Positions 14,931-26,534 of a stretch of DNA of 64,000 nt are shown in pieces. Source of the DNA: Sitta carolinensis (lineage: Eukaryota; Chordata; Aves; Passeriformes; Sittidae). The stretch is from contig CM063287.1 in assembly GCA_032173965.1 (NCBI GenBank), forward strand, positions 8,251,859 through 8,315,858, written 5' to 3'. Position 1 is the first letter of the stretch. Each line of letters opens with the position of its first letter. The position numbers and the translations under genes are program-made. Below the pieces are notes generated by a model. The model ran no database searches. It was given only the letters and a program-made list of their open reading frames with translations, and was not told the origin of the DNA.

Positions 14931-17900
14931 AATTCTCTGTTGATACACTTTTATCTTGAAGAGGGGTAAAGAAAGAAAACCATTTAAAGGCACCTTATTA
15001 TCTTCCTGATTGCAGATGAGGGCAGGAGCTGGGTCTGGCTCTCACTACAAGCTGTCTTCAGTAAGTAGTGTATCAATAAAAGCAGCAAAATGTAACAGAA
15101 CTTGCAGAGCCCCTTATTCCATAGAAAATGGCTTAGAAGCTAGTTTCACCATTATAGGCAAAAAAGTATATAAAAAAAACCACAAAAAATACTCAAATCA
15201 GGGTAGATTCACGAATTCAACCTACAGGTTAATTTACCTACAGCTTGCTAAAGTCGGTAGGAGTTTGACATCATAGCTGACATCTAAGCTTTGTTCTTGA
15301 GCATTACAGCCTACTTTGATTTAAATGCTATCTCCAATACCACTCTCAAGAGAGTTATGTCATGGAAATGAAGGTTTGTGTCACATTTACTTATTACAGT
15401 ACAAGAAAAATATACACAATGTTTCTGTCTTCCGAAGTACAATTGCCAATTTAATTGCTCTTCTGAAATTATCCTGAATTAAATACTTGCAAGTTCTAAT
15501 CTTGTGTGTTCTGAAGACTTTAAGGTAGTAAAATAAGCTCTTTATCAAAGTTTCATGAAGAGTGCAATGGAAAAATAAATCCTATGATAAATATCTGGCA
15601 TTAAAGGATAATAAAGCCAATATAGAGCGGCCTAAGGTTTGAAACTGTCCAGGGAATAAAGAGCAACAGACTGGTTCATATTTTCCCTGCCTCTTGTCTC
15701 ATTAAATCTTTCTTGAGAGAAAAATTGCATCTACCCATTTTCCTAGAAGAAGGATGGACTACTGGAAGTGATAGGTCAAAAGCAATTTATCTGTGTAACT
15801 GTCTAAGAGCATCGCATTTTTTCAGCCTATTCTCTTAATGATGGAACATGATAGATACAGTTATTTTCAAGGGTATTATTCCTTTTTGCCCATATGCCAA
15901 GAACAGCTTTTGCCAAAAACACAAAAAGTATTACAAAGTTGCTATGAGAGATTTAAAAACAAGTTAATTACTCATCTATGTGAGAAAGGAAACATCTGCC
16001 TTAAGAAAACCACAAACCACACAATTTTCATTTTGAAAATGGTCACGCATTATTCAAGCCCGAAACATAAGAGAACATACAGGTAGGCATCAGATCCAGT
16101 GTGGATTTTCAACACCCTTCTGATGTTATAACAGGACCTAACAATAAAAAGTGCTGTGCCCACAGACAGACTGCATTTCATCATACTGCTTAGAGCTTCC
16201 CATTTGTTTATTTTTTGATAACTGAAAATTCATTTGAATTTTGCTACAAAGTAATAAGTTTTTCCCTGATATGAATCATAATTCATACTATATAATAAGT
16301 TTCTGTTCCAAAATAAGAGAATACTACCCAAACAAATAATAATTTTTTTTTAAAAACTAGATATACTTTCATTTCAGGAAAAAAAAAATCAGTATAAAAA
16401 TTTCAGACCAAATGTTTTATTTGAGCTATAAACCACTAAAGAGATGCTCTTACAACAGAAATTGTTGTAGGTAATACTGAGTAATAGCAGCAAGTGGTTG
16501 CCTGAAACCTTTTGGCCAAGGAGAGAGCAAACCATGGTCGGCCTCAAGACCCAGGGCAGTCAAGAGAAAAAGTCTCCCATTGATTTTAAGGGCCTTGTGT
16601 TCAGCTCTGCAATGTTTGTTTTCATGCAACCCAAGCTATTCTGCAAGTTTCCAGCCTGGCCAAACTTCCAAGCATGAATTACAATGCAAACTGGAATGCA
16701 TTCAAATGTTATTTGCTCTTCAGAAGTGGAGCCAAATTCACACTAGAAAGCACTGTTTAACAGAGAGGAATATGTTGATTTCCCAAAAACTGTGTAGTAT
16801 CAAATGGCAAAGTTAAAAAAAAACAAAAAACAAAAAACCCCCAAAAAAACCAGAATTCTGTTCTCAGGCCAGGAGAAAGAGTGGAATAGCAATCTGAGCC
16901 TGTTCCAGTCTCACAAAATGCAAACTATTGCTGGGATTGCAACATGCACTGATAACAGAAAGTAGAAGGATCACTGTGCAATTCTGTTGGTATTTAAAGG
17001 CCCTTTTAATCAATAAGTTACTTAGATGTGCAATTTTCCAGCTTAGCCATGGAAAGGTAGCAGTGTACTGTTCAGCAGAGTATTGCTTAACTAGTGTTAC
17101 AGAATGTTTAATACAACACATTTCAGTATTTTAAGCAGGTGTTTTACTTCTGACACCCTGTAGAGGGCATTAGGAAACACAAACACTGCCTCTTCCCAAG
17201 GTCTACATTTCTGGGACAGTAATGGGAACACAGCTAATGAGGATAGAGTGAAATCCAGCAGATACACCCACTTCTTAACACTTCTGTGCATGCATAAAGT
17301 AAAAGAATCTCCATCTTTCTGCTGCCAGTAAACCTGCCAGATATAGCAGGGTCTGTGATCCTTTTCCTTGACCTGAAATAATTTCTTTTCACTTGCTTGC
17401 ATATGTGGAGTTTGTGTATGAGTTTGCTGCAATTAGGTTCTGCAAGCCTCACTACTGATGTTCAGAGCAGTAAAATCGAAGCAACATTTCTCCTCCCAGT
17501 CTCATTGTATTTCTCTTATTCTTTAGTATTTTCTCCTGTTGCAGGGCCTACTCCAACTTAGGAGTGTATTTCAAAGGTGCCTGTTTCACTCATGTTATCC
17601 TCCTTCCCAGTCCACTGAGTGGCACCAAAGTTTTTTCTTAACCCTTGGCTTTTATGTTTTACTGCAGAGAAGAAAAGCAAATCACTGCAAGACTGGTGTC
17701 TATCCTGAAGGGTTCTAATAACACATCTGGACCTGAGAAGAGATCCCCATGAATATCCACCTGCCTTAAAATGGGTCTGAGGAAGAGGACAGGCCTAGAC
17801 AAAGTGTTGCTGGGGTGTTCCAGTTGTGGAAAAGGGTCTTTCCCCCACCACAGGAGTGGATAGTTTGTTCATATGAAAACCTCAAAACCATCAGGGATCT

Positions 17901-19554
17901 TTAAGGACAGTGACAGCTCCTTTTTCATCTCTCATAAATCTTCTATTCCCTGGATGGTCTGTTAATTGAATAAGCAAAACAGACCAAGTTGTCACATCCT
18001 CTCCCTATTCTCCCTATCTTCCTAGATTTTTGGAACAGTTGAAACTTGCAACAGTCTCAGGCTCATTTTCATTCAAGAGCATGTGGAAATACAAGGCACA
18101 ATGGAAGGGGCTGTCTTCACAATAGATTCACACCGAATTAATGCAAGTGGAAAGGTGCATGCCTCTTGCTTTTGTTTTTTTTTTCAAGAGTGTCTAATAG
18201 GATTAATTTCAAGACTGTGGATGTGAGTTACCATGCTTTCTTCCAAGCAAGGCAAAAAGGGTTATAGTTCTGGGCATTACGGGGCTCCCTGCCAGCCAGT
18301 TCTGCTTCATGCTTCTTTGCCAATTAATCTTGCAATGTCTGCCCCAAACAAACAAGTTACCAATGATAAATTAACAGCTAAATGCTCATTTAGCATTTCT
18401 ATCCCCTTTTCACTTGTTTTTATGCCCTGGAGCTGGCAATTCAGACACAAGAGGTGAAAGGTAGGAGAGGGACAGACATGAAAAAATCTGCACCCATCCA
18501 TTCTTATTCCAAAAGATCTCCTTAGGGAACATCTACCTGAATTCCTCAGGAGCAGGTGTGTACAAGGAAGGGGAGAAGCAAAATGAGCCAAGTGGAACTA
18601 TCCAAAGGCAGCTGCCACTGGTCTGTGACCTGTAAACCAAACGGTATTTAATGCTAAAGGAAATGTGTGTTTGCAGCTACTTCTCAGCAACTTCACTCTG
18701 AAGGACATAGTAATTCATATTAACCATAAAAACTGAATACTGCCTTTTGGTTTGAGAGATGTGTAGAGTGGAACTGAGGCATTTTATTTCAACAGAACAA
18801 CTGCATTGAGAGGTGCAGTCAATGGTCATGTACCATGTTCCCCAACTAAGCTTTGATAAAGATCTCAGCTCAGAATTTATAAAAATTGTGTGCTAGAGAT
18901 TCAGAGGGGCTTAGCAAAGGAGAAAAGAGTCTGTTGTTGAATGTAATAGTAACAGATGTTTGCAATTTAGAGAGTCACTCAACAAGGTAGAGCTTTTTGA
19001 TATTTTTGAGCTAAGCAGAAAGGATTGTCTGTGCTCCCTACTCCAGAATTCTCTGCAGCAGAACATCGGTCTCAGTCATTGAAGTGAAAATTCTTAGTTA
19101 CATTTTTGCTAAACAACACATGTATTATAACATTTCAGTTATGAAGACACAGGTCTGAAAGGCTTAAAAGCTCTCCACAGCTGCCAGGTAGACCCATTGG
19201 CTGAATTTCCTTGCCTGCTGTTTCTCATTTCAGAATCTATGGTTATCACAAAAAAAGTCTGGTTCCTCTTTGTGCTTTGTACCACATGTGACAAAAGACA
19301 CTGTAAAGCTTGTCTGGGCAAATATTTACCTCTTCCCATCCCTACCACTCCCAATGAATCTCTTTGAGGGCTGCTATAAGCCTGATAAAGTGTTTGCCTC
19401 ATATATTGATATGAACCACATCAAATTTTCTGGAAGTACTGTAGTACAGATCTCAGAACTCTGTCATTAATATAATCTGTCCTAGAGGCCATTTTAGTTT
19501 TCTGCAGGATCTCTGTAGCCAAGTAAGAAAGCAGCTAAGAAACTGTACTGTCTC
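14931..19554. other. Intergenic DNA, no gene recognised
   Basis: No gene or repeat family is recognised. An A/C-rich run lies at 16815-16850. A stretch at 18300-18430 with TAAATTAA- and CATTTAGCATTT-like words looks like ordinary or possibly conserved noncoding DNA. Confidence 0.55.
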
Positions 19555-20825
19555 TGTCACAGGATTCCACATAGGGTCAAGTCAGCTGGGAGGAAGTGAT
19601 CCTTGAATATTAACCATTTTTCCTGGAACCCTCTTCCCTCCAGGACCCTATCCCACAGCTCTGTACCAAGCAGATCCCTGAAGAGACCAAAGTCTGCTCC
19701 CCTCAAGCCGGGGTAGTGACTTGGCTGTGCACCCTTTTCACTGTCCCAACATGTCAACATTCCACCACCTGATGGTCACTCCAGCCAAGGCTGCCCTGGA
19801 GCTTCACAAGCACCACCAGCCCCTCCGTGTTGGTGAGAACAAGGTCCAGCATGGCACTTCTCCTCGTTGGTTCCTCTGTCACTGGGAGAAAGAACTTACC
19901 ATCAGTTTGTTCCAGGACCCTACTGGATTACCTGTGCTCTGCTGTGGTGTCCCTCCAACAGATATTGGGGCGGTTGAAAGACTACATGAAGACCAGGGCT
20001 GCCTCTTCCCCTCAGTGTTCCTGGTTAGCACTATAATGCCACTATCCCCTCCCTCATTTCAGCCTGACCCATAAGCTCTCAGCCAGCTCCTTGTCCATTC
20101 CCAGGCAGAGCTCCATGCACTCCAGCTGGACATTAATAGAGATGGTAACAGCCCTTCCTTGTCTCCCTTGCTTGCCCTTCATGAAGTTCCTAAACCCTTT
20201 CATTCCAGTACTCCAGTCAGAGGATCCATCCCACATGTCCATTATTCCACAGCCCTGCAGATCTGTACACATTTCTAACTCCTCTTAATTATTCCCAATG
20301 CTATGTGCGTTTGCATTGAAGCATTTAAATCTAACCCCCAGTAAAGCTTTGGACTGGCTAGATTTCCTTTGTGCTGCTCTTCAGGGGCTCTCCTGCTGAT
20401 ATGTGACCCCTCTCCAGGCTCTGGGCATCTCCTGCTGGCCCTGGTATTCAATTGATAGGAGTGGGATGGGCTGAAGCTCCCTTCCCACAGAAACTCTAAA
20501 GCCCTTCCCACCAGCTTGGCAAGCCTGTGGCTGATGATGCTCTTCCCCTTCTCTGACAGAGGGGCCCATCTGCCCCCAGCAGACCAGGTCTCCAAGCAGA
20601 ATCCCATGTTCTAGGTAGCTGAACCAGGCCTTGCCCTTGCTGGTGCAAGCTTTGATTCTCCTGCATCACTGTCCCCTGTTCCTCCTTCTCTCCCTCTTTC
20701 CTGTGGGTCCCAGCAGGAAAGTTTAGATCTGCCTGGCTGTGAGTTCACTGTGGCCTGCGCTTGGAGCCAGCTCTCCGACCCCTTCCCAGCCTCCCTGACT
20801 TGCCCACCTCCTGCAGCTCAGCCAA
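19555..20825 (-). mobile_element. CR1 LINE fragment (endonuclease part of ORF2), 3' truncated
   Basis: Minus-strand translation in shifting frames follows the chicken repeat 1 ORF2 in order. It shows a start region like LKCLNANAHSIGN (near 20300), then MWDGSSDWSTGMKGF and QLECMELCLGMDKELAESLW (20054-20272), then NRPNICWR, EEPTRRSAMLDLVLTN and GSLGWSDHQVVE, and finally ADFGLFRDLLG and WLIFKDHF (about 19570-19700). The last pieces lie between the endonuclease and the reverse transcriptase. Several stops and frameshifts make it dead. The reverse transcriptase and 3' end are missing, although CR1 copies are usually 5' truncated. The GC-rich 20340-20825 part is probably CR1 5' sequence, so the right edge is approximate. 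Confidence 0.85.
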
Positions 20826-23300
20826 CAGTTGCAAATATGCAAATTGTAATTAGAAGGAAGTGTTAGACCAGCCACATTAGCACTGACGTTGCAAACAATG
20901 TTGCAGCTTGGTTTACACAACAACATTTTGACAGCACAATTATATCAGTGAAAAACAGGGAAAAGCGTAGCTAGAGCATCTTAGCTATGACAGAGCTGAT
21001 GAAATCACTCCTTGCTGAGTTCACACTGAATCTAACTTATTTTCTTCTGAAGCAGAACTAGAGCTGTACAGGGACTGCTCAGCTGGAAAACAAATTGTGA
21101 AGGCAAGAAAGTATAGCCAGGGAGCAATGACATGCAATTGGAAGCAGTACAATTAGCACACATGGATCCACAAGATGATGACCTCCTTTTTTAAACCTCT
21201 GTAATTTTCACTAGAAGAGAAACTCCTACTGAATTCAGTAGGCTATTGAGGGGTCTATCTAAAGTTCACACAGCAACTGGGATGAGTCCATGATTGTATC
21301 AACTAAATTCTTATTAATAGGAACCTGGCACAGCTGCAACTGAATATCCCAAATGCAGCCTACTCATAGTATTTCCTACACTTGTAAGTACACAATAAAA
21401 AGTTAGTAACAAAGTGCTTTATTATCTAAAAACATACAGGATAAAGAAGAAGTGACTCAGCAGAAATAAAACCTCTGATTTAAATAATTGCTGTTGTGCT
21501 AACATTTGCCTCACAGTCCTTTGAGAAGTCAGGCCTAGCATGAACATTTTGTATTATGAAATCAATGAAGACACCAAGTCCTTTTCCCAAGATGAAGAGA
21601 TCAAATCCCTATTTTAAACAGGGAAAAAAGCATTGACATTTCAAGAACGGTACAGTTTGTACTTCTAAGATGAGATGTGAGCAGTATGAATTATGACTCT
21701 GATATTAAGTAGTTCTGGTCCATCTACTGCTCTGCCCTCAAGAGCAACTTCAATTTCCATCTCCACTGAAGTTAAAAAGAAGACTGAATTAGAAGCATGT
21801 TTCTTATCCAATTCAGTTCTCTTTAAAACAGAACAGGGGAGTTAAAAATGTCTTGGACATTTTGGACAGAGGGCAAGGAACTATGTATAACTGTAGCAAA
21901 GTCAGCAGTATTGTAGCACAAAAAACAAACACTTGAGATTTAAAATAGAAACTGCATGCCTGGGTTTTAGCAGGGAGCCCTTTTCTTTCCTTGTGACAGA
22001 GACAGGAATAAAACCCCCACAAAGCTAAGTGTGCATTCCATCAAAGTTGTCACCTAGCCACAGAAATTAGAAAGAGCTTTAAGCAGTGAAACTCCTTAAG
22101 AGTCAAAAACCTCTGAAGCTTCCAAAACTGAGTAAAGAGAACAGTTAATAGAGTGTTCCCTTCCTGTTAATTTACATATTTCCACTGGAGTCTTATATCT
22201 GCAATGCAACTGCACTTTGACAAAGTGCTGCCCAGAGACAGTGTCCAAACCCCATCTTCCCTGTGGATGCATCACAGCAGTCACTTCTACATTACATAGG
22301 CTGTTTTCTTCTCAGATAGTATCTTTTGTCTCCTACTTCTTAATTATTAATTGCTTAAGCTCCAACCATCCCCCTCCCCTTAGATCCTGCTGTGTTAAAT
22401 TAGGCCATTTTCTGTTTTACACAAAGATCTTAAATGATGTATGTATACTGATCACTATCCAAAGCAACTAACTGGGGTTTTTGTGAGTACCACATCATTT
22501 TTTTGCACATGTGCAATGAAGAATCTTTTTAGAGGCCCAAACAGTAACATTCCGACCTTCATGTTTTTTGTTTCCTTTTCATTGAGGTGAGGAGCGTGTC
22601 TTCCTCAGCCCTGGTGCATCCCTGGGGCCCAGGGTCTGAGTCATGCTTAGTTTGCAGTTTGATGTTTACGTACTTTCACATGAAATTCACATTTACTGGA
22701 ACAACGGTGTATGATATTGAACAAGCTGCAGCTGAATGGACCATGTAATCAGGCATGGATTCGCTTGTTGGCAAGCTCCCAAGGAACGCGTGACACTAAG
22801 TAATTTTCTTAGCTGTCTACTATGGGTATCCAACAATACCCAAAATAATTTCTTCAAATCTCCACAGAAATATGGAGGGTCACAGCCCTGCTCTGGGGCA
22901 GAGGCAACACACCACCCTAACAGTGTGAACTTTAACATACATAAACATGTTTTACTCTTTTTGTCTCATCTCCTAAGGAAAAAGAAGAATGTCGATTTCC
23001 AAACAGAAGAGTGAAATAAACATATCTCTGTAAATATTAGTGAAATTGAATACCTCGACTATATACAAATGATTTGTTTTCTTTTCTTCACATCAGGAAA
23101 CCCAGAATTCACAATTATTCTTCCACAGTTTCAGCTCTAACAGATCACTGGGGTTTTTTTGGTTGAGGGAAATTTTCCACAGGAAATTCACAACTAGGTG
23201 TGTCTAGTACACCCCAAACACAGCCCAAGAGAGCAACAGACGAGCAGCTAGCTCATGGCAAGCTCAAAAACGAAAATGCCTTCTTTACCTGCAGAGTTTT
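20826..23300. other. Intergenic DNA, no gene recognised
   Basis: AT-rich sequence with only short open frames. Nothing recognisable is seen before the GC-rich tract begins at about 23300. Confidence 0.55.
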
Positions 23301-24683
23301 ATCCTAAAGTTTTACCTTTAAAGAACGCTATACCCGAGTTCTGCAATTTGGAAATAAAATTTCGGCACGTCTCCCCCTGGTGGATCCCGAAAGCAAACGT
23401 AAGCAGTTAAACACCTGGCCATGGCTGGGCCTTTCAGGGTGAGCGGAACACGGCCCCCCCTCCTCAGGGGCACGGGGTGCCCAGGCTGGGGCTGCACCTT
23501 CCCCAAAACACGGGGACACACTGGCCAGGACCCACACGGCCACGGGGCAGAGAGAGCCAGCCGCTCACCTGCCCCAGGCACCAGGCTTGGATCACCGCCT
23601 AGGAACCTTCTGAAGCCCGCAAATCTGTTGAGGACCTTTGAAGGCCCGACTCTCACCTGTCTGAGGAACCTTCTGGAACCTCGCAGGATCCGCTCACTGT
23701 CTGAGGAACCTTCTGGAAGCCCCCACACCTGTCTGAGGAACCTTCTGGAAGACCCCAGCCCCCACACACCCGCCTGAGGAACCTTCTGGAAGCCCCCGCT
23801 CACCTGCCTGAGGAACCTTCTGGAAGCCCCCAGCCCCCACACCTGTCTGAGGAACCTTCTGGAAGCCCCCAGCCCCACACACCTGTCTGAGGAACCTTCT
23901 GGAAGCCCCCAGTCCCTGCACACCTTCTGAAGAACCTTCTGGAAGCTCCCAGCCCTGACACATCAGCCTGGCCCCAGCCCTCACACACCTGCCCGGGAAC
24001 CTTCTGGAAGCCCAGCCCTGCTCACTGCCGGAACCTTCTGGAAGCTGCAGCCGCGCTCACCTGCCTGGAACCTTCTGGAAGCCGCAGCCCCTGCTCACCC
24101 GCCCGGGAACCTTCTGGAAGCCTCAGCCCGCGCTCACCACCCCGGGAACCTTCTGGAAGCCGCAGCCCCTGCTCACCTGCCCGAGGGAGCTGCTGGGAGC
24201 CCTCAGCCGCTGCTGGGAGCCCTCAGCCGCCGCTGGGTCGCAGCGAGCCCGAGCCCTGTGGGCAGCCCGTGGCGCTGGGCCGGCCGCACCTGCCGCAGCA
24301 CAGCCCCTCCCTCAGCGCTCCGCCCGGGCACACCTGAGGCGCTCCGCAGCCCCACATCCACGCTCACAGCCGGGAATCCCGGAGAAACGCCGGGGGGAGC
24401 CGTCCAGGACGGATTTCATCACCAGGCGAGCTCCCCCAAGGCTCGGGCGGCAGCTCAGGCTCAGGCTCCAACTCCCAGAATCGTACCCAGCAGAGCGAAA
24501 GCCGCAAACCAATCGAAATTCTAAATTTGACACGTTCCCTTCCATCTCTCACCGCCGGGTTAGTGGGCTGCATCCCTCTCCGAGGAGCTGCTCGCCGTGC
24601 GAGGGCGGGTCCCTCCTGCCCGCCCCATCTGGAAGCCGGGAGCCAGGGAGATGCGAGGGTGCCCGTGGGCGGCCGGGATGCGC
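23300..24683. promoter_or_regulatory. GC- and CpG-rich tract containing HSE minisatellite
   Basis: Base composition changes sharply at about 23300 from AT-rich to GC-rich and back at the LTR (24684). The CpG-dense part is 24180-24680. It has a CCAAT motif near 24508 and a 20-21 bp tandem (GCTGCTGGGAGCCCTCAGCC, about 24189-24229). The open frames here are frame-shifting shadows of the repeats. The tract resembles a CpG-island promoter, possibly of a noncoding RNA, but no exon-intron structure was recognised and no GRID1 first exon was found. Confidence 0.5.
23603..24158. repeat. Minisatellite of heat-shock elements: 13 perfect nGAAnnTTCnnGAAn cores
   Basis: The core GGAACCTTCTGGAAG recurs with GAA boxes starting at 23666, 23706, 23738, 23779, 23813, 23852, 23892, 23932, 23997, 24031, 24068, 24107 and 24146. 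A first, imperfect copy at 23603 lacks one base. Eleven of the 13 cores are identical; the other two differ only at an outer base. Spacing is mostly 32-41 bp, with two gaps of 63-65 bp. The core is the three-box heat-shock element (gGAAc-cTTCt-gGAAg) known to bind HSF trimers. Many spacers carry CACCTG, an E-box. Spacers vary in length and sequence, so any protein frame is broken between units. HSF binding here is inference. Confidence 0.85.
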
Positions 24684-25268
24684 TGCCCTGGGTTAAACCC
24701 GCTGAAAATAAAGCACCAGACAGCCGCTCGCTCAGCCCCATCACTCCCCCTCACCCTGCTGGGGTGGGGAGGAGAACCAAAGTGAATCTCTAGGCTGTGA
24801 TAAGAACAGTTTAATAGTTGAGAACAAAGTAAAATACAGAAATGACAAGAAATGGTAGTAATTATGATAATAAAAAGGAAACAAACAAGTGATGCACAGT
24901 TCAATTGCTCACCACCCACTGACCAGTGCCAGACCCCCCCTTTCCCAAATACAAATTGGCCCCACTTCTGGGTAACTCCCCAAGGATATACCAGGCATGA
25001 TGTTCTTCAGTGTGGAATATCCCTTTGGCCAGTTCAGGCCACCCATCCCAGTATACTCCCTCCCAGTTTCTTTTGTGTGACTTCTCACTGGTAGAGCGCA
25101 ACACAAAAAAAAAAGAAGTAAAAATTCGCTGACTTAGGATAAACACAATTTAGCAAAACCCAAAACACTGGTGTATTATCAACACCATTCTCATTCCTAA
25201 TCCAAAACACAGCACCGTAACAGCCAGAAAGAAGAAATTAACTCCATCCCAGCTGAAAGCAGGACTCA
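24684..25268 (-). mobile_element. Solo LTR of an avian endogenous retrovirus (diverged)
   Basis: Read on the minus strand, the sequence begins CCTGCTTTCAGCTGGGAT, continues through AACTGGCCAAAGGGATATTC and GGTGGTGAGCAATTG, then ATTAAACTGTTCTTATC, and ends near GGGTTTAACCCAGGGCA. This order matches a very common bird LTR recalled from genomic sequence, probably ERVL-like though the family is not certain. The ATTAAA could be its poly(A) signal. No internal gag, pol or env lies beside it, so it is a solo LTR. Clear target-site duplications were not found. It directly adjoins the CpG-rich tract and its left end is approximate. Confidence 0.75.
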
Positions 25269-26534
25269 GGCTCACCGTGAGCTCTCACCTCACATAGGGG
25301 TCTGGCCATTGCCATGGGGATACACGTGTCCTCATTTTCCAGCCTGGCCTAGAAGCAGGATTGCAGAGACATTTAAGCTCAGAGCTCAAACACAGCAAGC
25401 CTTTGGGGATTGGGGTCAGAGAGAGCTGGTAAACGCTTGACTCAATCCCATTTGTGAATTAAACTAAAGCATGGGCTTAGCAGCCATGCCGAAGGTTTAA
25501 TGAAGTTTCAGCTTGTGCAGACTGCCTTTCATTAACTTGGACAGACTTTCTGGAGTGCCCCAGGGTGGGGAATGTGAAAGGACTCTTGGTCCAAGTCGCT
25601 CAAGAGGCCTCTAGCCAAGCACAAACCACCATGTTGTGCCTGCCAAGATGTGCCTCAGCCCCTCCTGTCTGGAGGCATGCCAGGACTACTGCTTCCCATC
25701 CCTGGATACAGAGTACAGCTGTAGCTGCAGATAGATTCCCAGTCTCATGGTGCTTCCAGTGAAATCCAGGCATAGCTCCTGAAAATAGACAAAGTATTAT
25801 TTTTTTTAAAAAGCCTGTCTGAAACTTGGGCTGTCTCAACAACTCTTTTATAAAATCAAAGCAATTCTCTACATTGTACTAATTTTTAAAAGCTTGGCAC
25901 TTGGTACTTGTGAGAGCAGCATTTCCCCTGCCAAGAATATTTTACTCTCATAGAACAGAGATAACCAAATCTAAAAAAGTACATGGAGCAAAGACTTTGA
26001 GAAGATTTACTCAGATATTTGACAGGCAGAGGAATTGCCTCATTTTGCCTTCTATTTTAATAACAAGCGCTCTTCTCACTTGCCTGGGTTGAACAGGCTG
26101 ATCTCACCAGCAAGTTATTTTTCCACTCAAGCATCTGCCCAGACAGCTTGGAGCAAGACCGAAACGCCAGGCTGGGTTTTTTTATTGTAGGAGCAGTAAT
26201 TAAGATCCCAGATGTTGCTGCTCAACACCTGTACCTTATTTTTTGCCAGGCACTGCTGCAGCTGGAGCTGGAATGTGACACAGCAGAATTACAGCAGCAC
26301 TTGGTGCAGCCTGCTGATGAGACAGTGGCCTGCTGGTGGCCTCTAGGCCTGTGTCAGGTTCTGCCACTGCTGGGGACAGCCCAGGTGCTTTGCTCTGAGG
26401 CCTCAGCACTGAGTTAAACCCTGCCTGCTTTGGCAGAACATTTGCTGACCTACCTGCAAGTTTTCTTTCAATTTGGCTTAACAGCATTTTTTCTTCTGAC
26501 CACACAGTCATGGATGATTTGGTTTTACTTTTGC
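25269..26534. other. Intergenic DNA, no gene recognised
   Basis: Mixed composition with GC-richer patches at 25560-25760 and 26230-26420. No gene or known repeat family is recognised. Confidence 0.5.

Noticed and set aside
23318..23984. Minus-strand open frames of 201 and 96 codons with repeated SRRFLRQ / LPEGSSD words
   Set aside because: They are shadows of the DNA minisatellite. Unit lengths are not multiples of three, so the same words appear in all three frames and no stable protein repeat results.
24364..24744. 126-codon minus-strand frame as a possible GRID1 first exon
   Set aside because: It shows no signal-peptide start like that of the GluD1 receptor and no match to its N-terminus; composition is typical of CpG-rich noncoding sequence, and its 5' end runs into the LTR.
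24684..25268. Complete endogenous retrovirus
   Set aside because: Only one LTR is seen; no second LTR or gag-pol-env sequence lies on either side.
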